From Gracilaria domingensis (lineage: Eukaryota > Rhodophyta > Florideophyceae > Gracilariales > Gracilariaceae), in NCBI GenBank assembly GCA_022539475.1, contig VCMS01000081.1:1-64000 (forward strand): a stretch of 64,000 bases of DNA, written 5' to 3'. Below the pieces are notes generated by a model. The model ran no database searches. It was not told the origin of the DNA and worked only from the letters and a program-made list of their open reading frames with translations. How positions within the stretch are numbered: position 1 is the first letter of the stretch; every line of letters begins with the position of its first letter. Below are positions 1 to 12,356 of this stretch, in pieces. Position numbers and translations under genes: made by a program.

Positions 1-366
1 AAGTGTCGACTCAGTTGTCCCTTTACTTGGAGCTCAGGGTGAGATCACCCGAGCATATATACTACTACTACGTCTACGGTGCACACCTCCCGAGGGTTCT
101 ATACGTGGACAACTCACTGTCAGGGGCTGGGGTAATTCCAGCGGGCGTGGCACAATTATCTGCAGGCCAACCTCCACACGTGGCCAACTATTCTACGTAC
201 TATACGCTTCGTACAGAGGATTCACCTACCAAGGCTCTGTTAAAACCCTCCAAAAATTGCCCAAAACTAAAGGGAGTATTCATACCTTCGCCACGTCACC
301 GGCCATCGGTACCATCTCATTATGAGCGACATGATGCATCCGATAGGGGAAAGCCGTTGCTTCACA
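1..366 (-). repeat. 3' LTR of gypsy element A (partial)
   Basis: This segment matches 11831-12199 in direct orientation at about 96 percent identity. Its right end, at CA (plus strand) or TG (minus strand), is set by the point where the two copies stop matching. Its left end lies outside the window, so the full LTR length is unknown. Confidence 0.88.
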
Positions 367-379
367 TCTCTCCCTCCTT
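367..379 (-). other. Polypurine tract of gypsy element A
   Basis: Read on the minus strand, the bases directly before the LTR start are AAGGAGGGAGAGA followed by TGTG. A purine run abutting the TG of the 3' LTR is the usual plus-strand priming site of LTR elements. It fixes the element orientation as minus independently of the coding frames. Confidence 0.75.
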
Positions 380-381
380 AG

Positions 382-2493
382 GTGCGAGCGCGAGCGCGAG
401 CGCGACGGCGAAGTACCGACATCAAGGGTATAAATATGATGTCTCCTCAGGGTTCCACCGACCACTCGGTTCTTCCACGCAAGCGGCTTTCGCCTCTGAC
501 TTCGGATACAACTACTCCTTCTCCTCCGATACCGCGGCATTCGCTACCAGTGCCTACTGGTCCTTCTTCTCCTTCGACAGGAATGAATCCGAACCTATTC
601 CATACCAACTCGCTCCCGAGGAACTCGTCGTCAGCTCCGCAAGCGGCGTCTGAGGTGCCCTCGTGCAGCGCTTCTCAACAAGGACAGCCTCTTCAGAGTC
701 TTCCACAGTACTTTGGAGGCTTCCAATCGGCTCCTCTCCCTCAAGGAAATCCGTACAGCCGTCTGTTCGCTCAACCCTACGCGGGGTACAATCATCCAGG
801 TTTCCTGCATCCTCAAGCTCCGGCCCAACCCATCCCGCAAGCGTTAGCTCCCTTCAACTTCTATGAAGCTTATCCTCATCCGGGTGCCCCTCTTCCGATA
901 CCTCCGGCTCCTCCCGTGGCTCCGGTGCAACAGCCTTATGATCCAAACGCCATCGCGTGGAATGCAGAGCAGGCCGTACCGTTGACGGTGAACCCTCGGG
1001 GTGGATTAGTAGAGAGTTCCTTGTGAACCTGGATACCCGACGTGAGGGGTTGATCTTTCCCGCGCTCCGTGGTTTCACCTGACAGCGGTAGCAGATGATG
1101 CTCTCATCGATTCCTATGCGGTGAACGGAATACTTCAAGGTAGGCTTTCTCGAGATGCGGTGCGCTCTCGCAAGTGGCAGACCCGCATAGCGGTGGAGCC
1201 GCATTGGCTTCGTTGCGACCGCGGGGAGTGCCTTGACCACGCACGTGGGGACATGGCGCGACTCGCTTATTCCAGAGCTCGAAGATTGCGATATGACCAT
1301 CCGATTCCGGCCGAGTATGACTTCGACGTCTCGCAATACCGTACCTACGGTGAGGTTTCCTATGTTAACGCCTTGGCGGAATTTCCGGAGGGGGAGCATC
1401 GATACCATTTCAGTGAGGTTGATCCTGATATTCTCCTATGGAGTCGTCCCTTGCTCAGGGCGGAGTTCCGATACCTCTCCAGGAGTAAGAGACACAACAA
1501 AGATCTCTATGACTTCGAGAGACGAGTCCGGTTCGAACGGAATGCGCGCTCCCGTAGGGGACTCCTAGTTCCATATCCAAACTTGGAAGTTGATCGTTTG
1601 CGCGTCGATGCCTTGCCTTCCCGATACGTGGGCCTTCCATCGTGATGGAGCCGTGTAGAGGTCCTCGCGGGGTGTTTTGCTGAACTCCCGCCGAGTATCT
1701 ACTACATCGGTTCGCGGTTGGTAGACAATCCCAACTCGGGCTATTGGTCTCTGGTTCTTGCCGAGTGCGCTGCCCGCGTCGCGGTTCACCTCCAATGGGA
1801 TGTCTATGACCATTACCGTTTGTGGTATCTCCCTCCGAATCTGAGGTGGCTCCTTCGAAGGATTGATCACGTTAATTCCTTGGGTTCCGAGGCTAACCAG
1901 GAAGAGGTTGGGAAATTGTTGGATGTCATCGACAGGGTCGGTTGGGACCGAGTTCCGGTAGCTTGGCAGCCTGACAGGCGACAGCGTTTCCGCGACCGAT
2001 CACCGGGGCGAATTTCCACCCGTTCCGGGGTCTGGGTGTACTACGACCCGTGGGAGCGACAGTTCATCTCCGAAGAGCAAGCGACTGCAATGGCGGCTAT
2101 GCACCGCGCGATGCCGGTCGGTCACCCAGTAGGGTTCGTGTTCCCCGAGGATTACGCCGTTCCGTCGGATGCACCTGATCCAATGTTAGACAATGATGAG
2201 GTAGCCATCGTAGCCGGGCCAGCACAGCTGACGGGAGTTCCGAACTCGTACCCTAACTCGAAAGCGGTCGCAACAGAGGGCGCTCAAGCCCCGCGGGATG
2301 GTCCTTGGTTGCTCCCACTGCTCAGCCTGCCAATTGGGCTGGGAGTGTGGCTTCCCGTCGTGCTGACCTCCAGGCTCATGGAATTCCGATCCCACCGGGA
2401 GTGAACACCGTCACGGGGCTCGCGGCTCTCGCAAGCGAGTACTTCGCGCAGAATCCCAACAAGGGAAGCGGTGCTTCCTCCACTGGTGGATAG
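382..2493 (+). mobile_element. Antisense reading-frame block inside gypsy element A
   Basis: Between the polypurine tract and the chromodomain frame lie three successive plus-strand reading stretches (about 382-1026, 1121-1645 and 1718-2404, with a short continuation to 2493). They run opposite to gag-pol. The first is rich in Pro, Ser and Gln and looks disordered; the other two are rich in Arg, Tyr and Trp. I recognise no domain. Some plant gypsy lineages carry an extra antisense frame near the 3' LTR, and the position here matches that habit. Alternatively this could be captured host sequence or part of an older nested element. It is no longer one continuous frame. Confidence 0.45.
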
Positions 2494-2579
2494 CCCCTCA
2501 TGAGGTCTTCCTCCAATCTTAGAGTGTCTTGTGATAGTTTCCAATTAAACCCAGCTAGTGGCAAATTTTCCCTTACCCT

Positions 2580-2870
2580 CGTCGAGGTATGCTTCTCGGC
2601 GACGAGCTTCTTCTTCTTCCTTCTCCTTCAGCAGGATCTGCTTTCTTCCACTTCTCTTCCAGTTCCTGGCCATAGAGTGCAGATATCTTTATTCCTCTTC
2701 AGGCAGTTTATACTTCTCCGTAATACGGAAGTATCTCTATAATTCGGTACTTCTACTACATCTCTCCTATGATACAGAAGATCTCTTCCTACTTCTAGGT
2801 CTTCTTCTTCTCTTCCGAGCGTCTGACTTCTTTCTTCCAACCGCAAGGCGGGCACGAGTACAGTAGAGCA
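2580..2870. repeat. Pyrimidine-rich low-complexity stretch (CTTCTT type)
   Basis: The plus strand is dominated by TTC, CTT and CTCT runs for about 290 bases (purine-rich on the element's own strand). It sits between the antisense block and the chromodomain frame. No coding signal is convincing here. Confidence 0.6.
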
Positions 2871-2884
2871 CACCGATAAGCGGG

Positions 2885-3265
2885 CTACCCGACCATCGCG
2901 TTATCCAATGTTGGAGGCAATGGCGTCCTAGTACGGCGGTGATACGACATGACCTTCGACCTAGGGAGGTGTTCAATTGGCTCCCAAGTGTCCTCGTCAG
3001 GGAGATAGCCGTACCAACGGACTCTATACAGTAGTTTCCCTTCGGGGCTTTCCTCGTATTTTACGATACGATCTGCCACGAATTCTTGTGGGTACACGCC
3101 ATCTCTGGCTTCTTTCTTGTCCTTTCCCGACATCAGGGAGTGACAATTAGCAAAACCCAAGCGGGGTAGTAGTTTCTTCGGATTTCGAACCGGTTCCCGG
3201 GGTGGAGGATAAGTGAACTGTCGTGTCTTCCAGCCGTCGTGACGGAGTGTGCTAACTACCGACAC
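2885..3265 (-). mobile_element. Chromodomain reading frame of gypsy element A
   Basis: The C-terminal half of this 126-residue frame reads as a chromodomain. It contains EFVADRIVKYEES, then LLYRVRWYGY and EDTWEPIEHL, which hold the aromatic residues and the W-E-P turn typical of the fold. In chromoviral gypsy elements such a domain follows the integrase and guides insertion to marked chromatin. Here it lies about 0.9 kb beyond the integrase C-terminus rather than fused to it. A host chromodomain gene is possible, but the position inside the LTR-bounded unit favours the element. Confidence 0.75.
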
Positions 3266-4197
3266 GGGCGTCCAATTGCCTCACAAGTGAGCTCAATCGA
3301 AAGCTCTTGATCTCCGATTTCCGGCAAACTCTTTTCTATCCTAAATGGGCAACTAATCGACGAACGGTCGCGTCCGTGAAGCGGCAATACCTTCACTTTT
3401 GTTGCGGAGGAGCCGTTTTGACGGAGAAGTGGCGTACAGCACGTCGGGTCACGGCGCATGACCTGTGTTGCACTCCATTTTTATTGGATATTTGGGCATA
3501 CTCGTGCGAGCGTGTGCGCCACACGTCCCGTGAACGGTATCTACAGTGTCAGCTTCGCCGGCTGGCGGTTGCCAGGCGGCGTGCACTACCCTCCAGCAAT
3601 GGCGTATGCTTACAGCAGGTAATCTCGAATTTCCCGCCGTCGGGCTGCACATGCATACCGTATGTGGTACCGTTCACCGTGCTTACGGGTCCTGCACCTC
3701 GACATGTTCCGTATGTTCCAGCGTACCCTTCGGGGGACTTGACCACTTCCTCCTTCAGGCTTTCCAGTACAATCCACAACAATTCTTCTTTCCTTCCTCC
3801 TCCCGCTATGGGCTGTTCCCAGGTGGGCTATGCATCGATCTCCATGTCGCCTCGTCCGACAAAGGGGTCGGCGGAGACAGTGCATTCGCGCGAGCGAGAT
3901 ACCGTACGCTCCAACGACTTGGACTGCATCCCAACGGGGCCACCAACTTCCTTAGCTGTAGCACTCCCTGCGCGGGATTCTTCACTTCTTCTGACTTCAT
4001 TCCTCGCCGAGGTCTCGGATGTACGCGACTCAGCGCCAACGCGACCATTCTCAGCGGAGGATTCTGTCTCACTCTGAGATTCAACACCTCGGTCAGGTCC
4101 AGCGGACGCCGGAGCAACCGAAACGCGATTTACACTGTCCTCCCCCTCCTTAGGGTGCGATACGGCTTCCGTATCGTACACGGGGGGTGAATCTCAT

Positions 4198-7194
4198 TCA
4201 ACTCAGTAGAGGATGTAGGTGTAATCCGTGAGAGTCCGGGGCTATCCTTGAGTAACTCTGTTGTACTAGGCAAGTCAGAGAGACCGCTTTGCGGGTGGGG
4301 CAAAACCGATGGGCGGTTCGCAGTAGCACCAGATTGTTCGGGGTCCCCTGGTGCGGCGGTGAGCCATTTCCGGTACTCGGCCTTGCGATAACTTCCTGGA
4401 TAGGGTTTGGGGCGCGATACACTCGATCCCGCGATGCCCGCTCGTGCTGATTATCGATATCGAGCACGACGGTGGTCTCCTGTACGGATACTACCCGATA
4501 GGGGCCACTAGCGATCGGAGAGAGCTCATGCCGCTTCTCCTTCTCAGGATTATAGTACTCCTTCCTGAGGAACACGTACTCACCTGCGATAGCGGCATGG
4601 GAATTCGACTATCGAAATTGCGCTTGTAAGCGAGTTGAGCCTTCTCCATAGAGCGTTTAGCAATAGTCACCATCATGGTTAACCATTTCTTCCACGCGTC
4701 GCGATGTAACCTCGGTGTCAAGTATTCGTCCATAGTTGGCTGTGCCTCAATAGCAAGGGGATACCGTCTCCTTGACAGGACCAACTCGAAAGGGGACAAA
4801 GACGTAACCCGATGTACTTGGGTATTATACGCATATGTGATTGCGTCAGTGTACAGATCCCAAGTCTTGGGGTGTTCCGCAACGTAGGATCTCAATGCAC
4901 GAAGAATGGTTTGGTTAAATCTCTCTGCTTCACCATTAGTTTGGGGATGATACGTTGTTGTAAACAGATTCCTAATATCCAGGATGCGACACACGTCTTG
5001 AAAGAACTTTGACGTAAACTGAGAGCCGTTGTCGGAGAGTAAATGTACCGGTAATCCATAGAAAAATAACCAGTGGGTAACGAACGCCTGAGCCAAGACG
5101 GCAGCAGTTATCCGCTTAAGCGGCACAGTCCGTACCAGCTTCGGGAAGCGATCGGTAATCACCAGGAGGTATTGATTCCCTTGCGAGTTTTTGATCAATT
5201 CGCCTAGGATGTCAATGGCGACAGACTCGAGCGGCGCCCTTGCGGGAAACAGCATTAACTTCTTGGAGTGCCTCCTCAGTTTGATGTCGTCCTGAGCGCA
5301 TTCCTGACAGGATTGGCGTACTGCATAACAGTCAAATTCCATTGCCGGCCAGTAAAAATCCTTTCTCAGTGTGAGATACAACTTTCTTTTTCCCGGATGG
5401 GCTCCCAACTTCACGTAGTGAGAAAGGTGAAGAACGCGGCTCTGCAAGGAGTGCGGCATCACTATTTGTGGGTTTGTTGACACCTTCCTTGCTAGGTAGC
5501 CTTGATCGTTCACCTGAAAAGGTAAGTGATATCCATGGTTCAGACGGGCTCGTACCTGGGTACAGAAGGGATCTGTCTGCTGTTCCCGTATCATCTCCTC
5601 GAGCGTAATGGGTATAAATGACCCGGCACTCGGTTCAGCGGTTCGAGTGGCGAGAATGTCGTCACACACGTCGTCCGACAGGATTTCAGTGCACTCATCG
5701 AGGTCACTAACCATAAAGCAAGGGATATCAGCGTCCTCTGTAGGCTTTGCTTCAGCTGCTGTGCCCAAACGGGAGAGTGCGTCTGCCTGCAAGTTGAGGG
5801 AGCCCTTCTTATACACGACTTCGAAGTCAAATTCCGACAGTCGGAGCCTCCAACGCATCAAGCGTCCCGATGGTTCGGTGATTTCCATGAGCCAACGGAG
5901 GCACTTGTGGTCAGTGTGCACCCTAAAAATGAGTTCTCATCGAATATGGTCTTAGAGTGGACAATGCCCAGACAACGGCAAGACATTCCTTCTCGGACAC
6001 CGAGTAATTCCGTTCGTGGACGTTCAGCGATATCGACCAGTACCCAATAGGGTGTGGTTTCCCGGTCTCGTCGGTTTGAAACAAAGCACACCCAACCTGG
6101 TTCGCGCTAGCGTCGGTATCGACTTCATAGGGTAACCCAGGTTTGGGGAGAGCCAAAATTGGCGGCGACGTTACGGCGTCGACCAATGCCGTAAAAGCGG
6201 AGTCCTCTGCACCTCCAAAGGGGTCCAATTCAACAGGTTCTCCTTTCGTAAGGAGCTTATTCAATGGTGAAGGAATGACCGCAAAGTTCGGAACGAAACG
6301 TCTGTAGAGGTTACAAAGTCTTAAGAAGGATCGCAACTCAGTTTGAGTCCTTGGGTGCTTAGCCTCTTTCAGGGATTTGACCCGTACCTCATCGACTGAA
6401 AGTTTTCCGAGACGGATGATGTGACCCAGATACTTAACCGATTCGGTGAAGAACTCGCACTTCTTGAGTTTCAATCTGATTCCTGCATCACGCAGTAGTC
6501 TCATTACATCCCGAAAATGGGCTAGATGGTCATCCAGATTGTTGGAAAACACGACGATATCATCCAGATAAACCAAACATGTGGTCCACTTAAATCGTGC
6601 CAAAAGGATATCAACCGCACGCTGGAAAGTAGCGGGTGCATTAGTTAACCCAAAGGGCATTCTCCGGAAACGGTATAGGCCTTGATGGCAAATGAATTCT
6701 GTCTTGTCCCGGTCTTCCTCCCTGATGGGAACCTGCCAATATCCCCAGTTAGCATCAAGGGTGGTAAATACGTTTGCGCTCCACAGAGAGTCGATATATT
6801 CGTCCACCCGGGGTATCGGATATACATCTTTCACTGTAACCGCGTTCAACTTTCGGTAATCGATACAGAATCTCCAAGATCCGTCCGGTTTCGGAACTAT
6901 CACTACAGGTGACGCCCAAGGGGATTGAGCGGCCTCAATAACGCCAGCTCTGAAAAGCTTCTCGACTTGAGATTTCTCTTCTTCCCGAGCTTTCGGTCCG
7001 GCCTGATAGGGATGTTGCGCGATAGGCCGAGTATTCGGAAGCAGGTCGATACAGTGTTCAGCTACTCCAATTGTTCCTAGGGTGCCGTCCCACATGGGAC
7101 TGAATTCACGCAACATCTCACCTAACGTCTCCCGATGGGATTCCGGTACATGCTCCAGAGCTAGCTTCCTCAATTCCTCAACAGGATCCTTCAA
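4198..7194 (-). mobile_element. pol region of gypsy element A (RT, RNase H, integrase)
   Basis: Read from 7194 downward, the order is reverse transcriptase with the YLDDIVVFS catalytic box, the RNase H segment (VDTDAS), a zinc-binding HHCC-type stretch (LSHYVKLGAHPGKRKLY, then a CQEC pair) and the integrase core (ITDRFPKLVR, LLSDNGSQFTS, the HPQTNGEAERFNQT segment), ending in a short chromo-free tail. The order RT-RNaseH-INT is that of Ty3/gypsy and differs from Ty1/copia. It is not one open frame, so it is treated as a fossil. Confidence 0.9.
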
Positions 7195-7326
7195 ATCACT
7201 GCCAGGCCGTACAGGGCTAACCTACAAAGGTTTCGGATTGTCTTGACCAGAGTCCATTGGGGTTTTATCCGTGTCCACGGCTTCACTAACTTGCGATTCA
7301 GCGCTCTCCTCCCCCTCCTTAAGGTC

Positions 7327-10188
7327 TTACACTCCGAGAACCTTTGCAATAGGGATCTTCGTTGGGACGACGGCAGTCGGGTGTGGCAGCACTGTACCAA
7401 TCACTTGGTTATTTACCAGCCACTGAGTGGACTTTCCAAAGTTGGAGACCATAACCTTGAATGGTTGATCTGGTTGGATAGTGACCACTCCATTCGCAAG
7501 AGCGATTTGGCGCTTTTCATATAAAGCCGGCAACGGTTGTACTGTGTGGAGGCCCAATTGTTTGGTGGTGACATCGACCCATATCTGGGACTCTGGTGGC
7601 AGCTGCACGGACTTCGAGACGTGTAGCTTGGTCGACACCATGCCATCGTTGGAAGCTTGCTGCGCGGCTGGTAGCGGCACGTGTTTCCACGTTGCGGCTC
7701 GCAGCTGTTTCCGAACAATCCGTAGGACTGATCCGTCTTCCATTTCCACTTGGCGTTTCCGCGGGCGGATAGCTTCCACGAAGCGATCGCAGAAATCACA
7801 ACCGAGAATAAGCGCGGCAGCCAATGAGTCGCAGACGACAAAATCAAGTTGTACTAGACAAGTTTCTAATCGTACAAGGAGTGTAAAGTAACCATCCGTT
7901 TTTAACGGATTATTGTTCGCGTCGGCGAGGTTTAAAGCAGGGCCGAAACGGATGGTTCCCCGAAAAGCGGGCGGAATTACCTTCTTGTTGATCAAGTTAG
8001 GAGTAGCTCCTGCGTCCAGGACATCTAGTTGCCTAACCATGAATTGGGTGGACATGCCAAGGTCAGCATATACCTTGTAGTTCCTCTTGGCCATTACCAG
8101 GATTCTATCCCGCAAACGGAGATTTCGGGACCGTACCCACCTGCGACGAAGAACACCACAGTGTTCTGAATCCACGTCTGTGGCAGCCATCCTCCTTATC
8201 AGGATTCTAACAGCCGGGGAGTGAAGCAGAGGCGCCTCGGGCGTCTCCAACTTCGGCTTAGAAGACGCCCCTCCCACAGGGGAGACTCCCAAGTTTAGTT
8301 TTTCGGAGCAGGACACACCTGTTGGCGGCGGTTCCCATCCTAGGCATCGTGCTGATGACCGTTCGCGGGTTCGAATTTTCCCATCATGTTCTGGGCTGCC
8401 GTGCGGGCGGCCTGACCAACAATTGATCCGCCACTCAAGTGGACAACCATCGCGTGCTTCGCGCCTTCATAGGAAGTTCTCGGCACACGAGCTTGATTCT
8501 CTGGCGAGAGGGACTCGAACTGAGCGATATTTTTCAACCTTTCTCGTGCTGGGAGTGTACACTGTGTCGAGATATGCCCAAATTTGTAACAATCGTAGCA
8601 GATGACTGAGGTTGATTGGTCTTGCGGGCCTCTATCCACACGACCCTGCGGGGTGTTTTCCCTTTATCTTGGGCGACTGAATCGCATCCCACGACCTCCA
8701 TAAGGGATAGGTGCTGCGAGAACCGGCTTTCCTTGTGCATAAAATGCAGGATCAGTCTCCGATGACGGAACGGACGTGAACGGTAGTTCCGAAGTACCCA
8801 CTGAGTCGGGGTTGCTACCCACGAGGTTGATGTTGTCATGATCCCAATTGGAGTCGTTCCCATCGTATTGGGGGGATGATTAGTCAGATCCCTCAGCGAA
8901 TAGTACTTTACGAGGCTTTGACCTAGAGGGACGCCGAGCTCGGAGCGTTTCCCCTTCGGCTTGGGCGTATTGTACCAATTCAAGATAGGTCATCTTTCTA
9001 TTATCCTCCCGATATCGGGCTACCAGTGCCCGTATTTGGGGATCCAACCCATCCTCGAACATGGAACATCTCTCTCCAGACGGATGAACATTACCACAGC
9101 GGTGGAAATCCTCATTCAGGCGCGTTGAATAAGCGACTTCAGTTTCTCCCGGACGTTGTTTCGTATCCCTCAGGGCTGATGTAGCCTTTTGAATGGCGTG
9201 ACCAGTAGCGTATGACCGTAGGAGGTAGTGTACCGCTTCCAGCCAACACTTCACTCGTCCTTCCGAGGCTCTCGATGATTCGCGGACGGAATTGAATTGA
9301 TCTTCTGCCAGACCTTTGAGGTAATACATGAGGGCTACATATGTCTGTCCCTCACTCCTTCCGAGTATACCGGCTTCTTGCACGAACCCTGCCAGGAACT
9401 TCAGGATCAAAATGGGGTCTTCTCCTGTAAACTCTCTCTTGTTTAGAGAAACGCCGAGTCTTCGGATAAAATCCCTAACTTTTCCAGTTCCTCTCGAGGT
9501 CCTAACTTCGGAGGTATTCTGAAGTCGATAGTATCGATATGAAAGCAACTTCCGATATAGCGGATTGGACGGCTTCAACTCTTTCAAGCCATGGTGCTTC
9601 TTTCCCTCCTTCCGAGTGCGGATAGCCCCTTGAGAGGTAAAGGTAGCTTTAGACCGTGACTTTGACGGCGGGAACGCCGGCGGCGGCTATCATCCGAAGA
9701 ATCGGAGGATGACGACAATGAAGAACTGTCCGAACTACTTCCGGAGTCGGAGTCAGACACATCCGAATAATTACGGGATTCCTTCATGGAATTGCGACGG
9801 CTCCTCTTACTAGATCGATGAATGGAACTTTCGGCATCCGAACAATTCCGCTCGGCGGCTTCTGTCCCTCATACATCCTAATGGTGGCTTCGAGGGTATC
9901 CAAACGTACATGGATTCGCTCCAGGGCGGTTCGGGTTTCCTCTGTTTTGAGGCGAGAGTCCTCTACATATGCCCTTGGAGAACCAAAGCCCTCCATTATG
10001 GAATTCACCTCCTGTCTCAGGGTACGAACTGCTTCCGAGATATGCTTATCTAGGATTTTATAGACCAGTCCACGCAGCTCCTCGACTGACTCGATGAGGG
10101 ATACGTGGGCTGCATTAGCGATGCTAAGGCGGGCGCTCAGGTTACTGTACTCAAGCTTTTCCAGCGGTGCCGTTGAGGGTATCTCCAC
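7327..10188 (-). mobile_element. gag and protease-like region of gypsy element A
   Basis: From 10188 downward come a short helical frame, a serine-rich stretch near 9584-9787, and a capsid-like segment at 8880-9587 (with the VEAVHYLLRSYATGH-type retrotransposon gag region). Next is a nucleocapsid zinc knuckle near 8600 (CYDCYKFGHISTQC, spacing CX2CX4HX4C), then a frame at 7327-8316 with an aspartic-protease-like DAGATPNLI segment. The frames overlap in different phases and the whole is interrupted, so I list it as one decayed block. Confidence 0.75.
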
Positions 10189-11830
10189 GACTGGATCTTT
10201 CTCCTCTGGTTGCGGTGCAGCCTGCGAAGGAAATTCTACAACCTCCTGTCCATCAATTGGAGCGTTCGGGTTCTCGGAGTTTTCACGATTACTTCCCGGT
10301 TCGGGGACCGATATCGTTTAACGCGCACCACCCGAACGAGCAGGGGCGTTCGACGTAACCGATCTTCCTTTCGAGGACGGAGTCTGGCGCGGCATACTGC
10401 AGATACCCAACCGGACTCCGGGACAATTATGTGAGAAATCACGACACTTCCGAACTACCGAAAAGGGGGTGGGAGAAATCTAATCACAACCCGCAGAAAA
10501 GGGCTTTAAATGTCAATCTCCCGAAAAAGGGATTCCAAGTGCAGTGGACCCCCCTATACAGTGCACCCTCGTGTAAGAGAGGATCTAAGTGCACTATAAG
10601 GGTAGTGCATTCTAAAGGAAAAACAAAGTCTAATTGAAGGTTTTCCACACAACGTCTGACGCTGATGCTTGAAAACTTCCTCGCGGTGGACGTTTAGCAC
10701 ACCACGCTTCGCGAGCTTGAACAAACTACAGACAGTATTCCGTCCTGATTGCTGCGCGAAAATTTCAACAGAGACATAATCTCACCACTTACACTATTGT
10801 AGGCTGTGCGCCTGCTTATCCCGTACTTCAACATGCACTGTTGAACGTTTATTCCATTGAGACGTCCTGTATAATTTGAATGCGTTTACTCCGCGAGAGT
10901 GCAACTCTGTTTTGGATAGCATGTCTTAAGATCGATGAGCAGATCTTGAACGATCTCAACTGTTTGAGAGAATATGGCCTTCAATGTAGGGGACAATCGC
11001 ACTGGCCGTGTGTTTTACGTGTACACGTATACTGTTTTGTGGAGGGTCGGTGAGGGGTGCACCATATCGCTAATGCCCTCTACTAAGGGTGCACTATAAC
11101 GGGAATACTCTCTGTGTCCAGATTTCAATTGATACAACAAACCAGTTATGGTCCTGTCCCGTTCTAAGTCAGAAAACCAAAATGTAGAGCAAAAACGTGC
11201 GATAAACGCTATGGGGAATCTCCACTAGGATGTCCGAGTCCTACTCCCTATGAGAGATGGACTCAGCAATAGGACCCTCTGTCCGTACTCGAGTCGAGTG
11301 ACAAGCCGGGTGTAAGACCGGAGACGGTGACTGGCTATACCTACAGAGGTGAGATGCGAAGAACGTTTCAGATCCAGAGATGGAGTGTGATCCCAACCTG
11401 AATAAAGGGACGAAAAAGGGGTCTGTGTAAACGGGGGAAAGCTCACGGTAGAAACCACCGGAGCGGAGCTACGCACCGTGCCAACCGGCGAGAATGGGTC
11501 TGGCAGCGGAGCGACGCACTCAAAGGCGCCAATAGTAAACCCAATACTGGGGCGGAAGCGATACCTGAAGCAGGTGAACAAGTGTAAACAACGAGACTAA
11601 ACAGAGTGACAACAACAAGAATCAACAACAAGAACGAAACAAGGAACAACAAGATACAACCGACACAGCGATAAAGACAATCAAAGATCCAAAGATGGCG
11701 ATACAAGTGCTTCCTTAGTGACCCTGAGGGGTAGTAGTGCCGATACCAGTCGTGGTTACTCTCCAGATGGAGTCGTAGACCTACGTAGGCAGCAAGTTAC
11801 TATAGTCCAATCCTGAACAGGATTCGACTT
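10189..11830 (-). mobile_element. Leader and part of the 5' LTR of gypsy element A
   Basis: This 1.6 kb stretch lies upstream (element sense) of gag and before the part of the 5' LTR that is visible in both copies. Because the left LTR is cut by the window, the inner border of this LTR cannot be placed, and I could not find a convincing tRNA primer-binding site. Related short motifs around GTGCACTATAA recur near 10590 and 11090. No host gene is seen. Confidence 0.5.
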
Positions 11831-12199
11831 GAGTGTCGACTCAGTTCTCCATTTACTTGGAGGCTCAAGGGTGAGATCACCCGAGCATATATACTACTAC
11901 TACGTCTACGGTTCACACCTCCCGAGGGTTCTATACGTGGACAACTCACTGTCAGGGGCTGGGGTAATTCCCAGCGGGCGTGGCACAATTATCTGCAGGC
12001 CAACCTCCACACGTGGCCAACTATTCCACTTACTATACACTTCGCACAGAGGATTCACCTACCAAGGCTCTGTTAAGACCCTCAAAAAATTGCCCAAAAT
12101 TAAAGGGAGTATTCATAACTTCGCCACGTCACCGGCCATCGGTACCATCTCATTATGAGCGACATGATTCATCCGATAGCGGAAAGCCGTTGCTCCACA
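11831..12199 (-). repeat. 5' LTR of gypsy element A (minimum extent)
   Basis: This is the direct-repeat partner of 1-366. The outer border at 12199 is set by loss of similarity and by the terminal CA. The LTR continues leftward by an unknown amount. What follows at 12200 should be target DNA. Confidence 0.85.
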
Positions 12200-12356
12200 A
12201 TGCGAAGCTCGGTATCGATTACGAAACACCGTCATGCGTTTCTTTTCTTTTCTTAGGCTGAGATACCGATTCTGTAACAATCTCGGGTGGTGGGGTTAAA
12301 TGGGCGTGTGGACCCACAGAATTTTCTATTAAAGTAGATGAAGAATGAGCCGACTA

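Larger units (their letters stand above)
1..12199 (-). mobile_element. Ty3/gypsy LTR retroelement A (fossil, runs off left edge)
   Basis: Two direct repeats, at 1-366 and ending at 12199, flank a minus-strand gag-pol set. In element order the parts are: 5' LTR (right), leader, gag with a CCHC knuckle, protease-like segment, reverse transcriptase, RNase H, integrase, a detached chromodomain reading frame, an antisense block on the plus strand, a polypurine tract and the 3' LTR (left, cut by the window edge). The LTR end on the minus strand begins TGTG and is preceded by a purine tract, as expected. Over the 366 shared bases the two LTRs differ by about 15 substitutions and 3 single-base indels (about 4 percent), so the insertion is fairly young. 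The coding region is split over several frames by roughly half a dozen breaks, so I treat it as a fossil. The left flank, and so the target duplication, is outside the window. Confidence 0.88.

Noticed and set aside
3-653. Plus-strand frame running through the LTR into the internal region
   Set aside because: It is a chance frame across an LTR boundary and the copy at 11829 on is not preserved to the same extent.
10600-11120. Tandem promoter or satellite around the repeated GTGCACTATA motifs
   Set aside because: Only two or three loose copies occur, within the gypsy leader, and no period could be defined.
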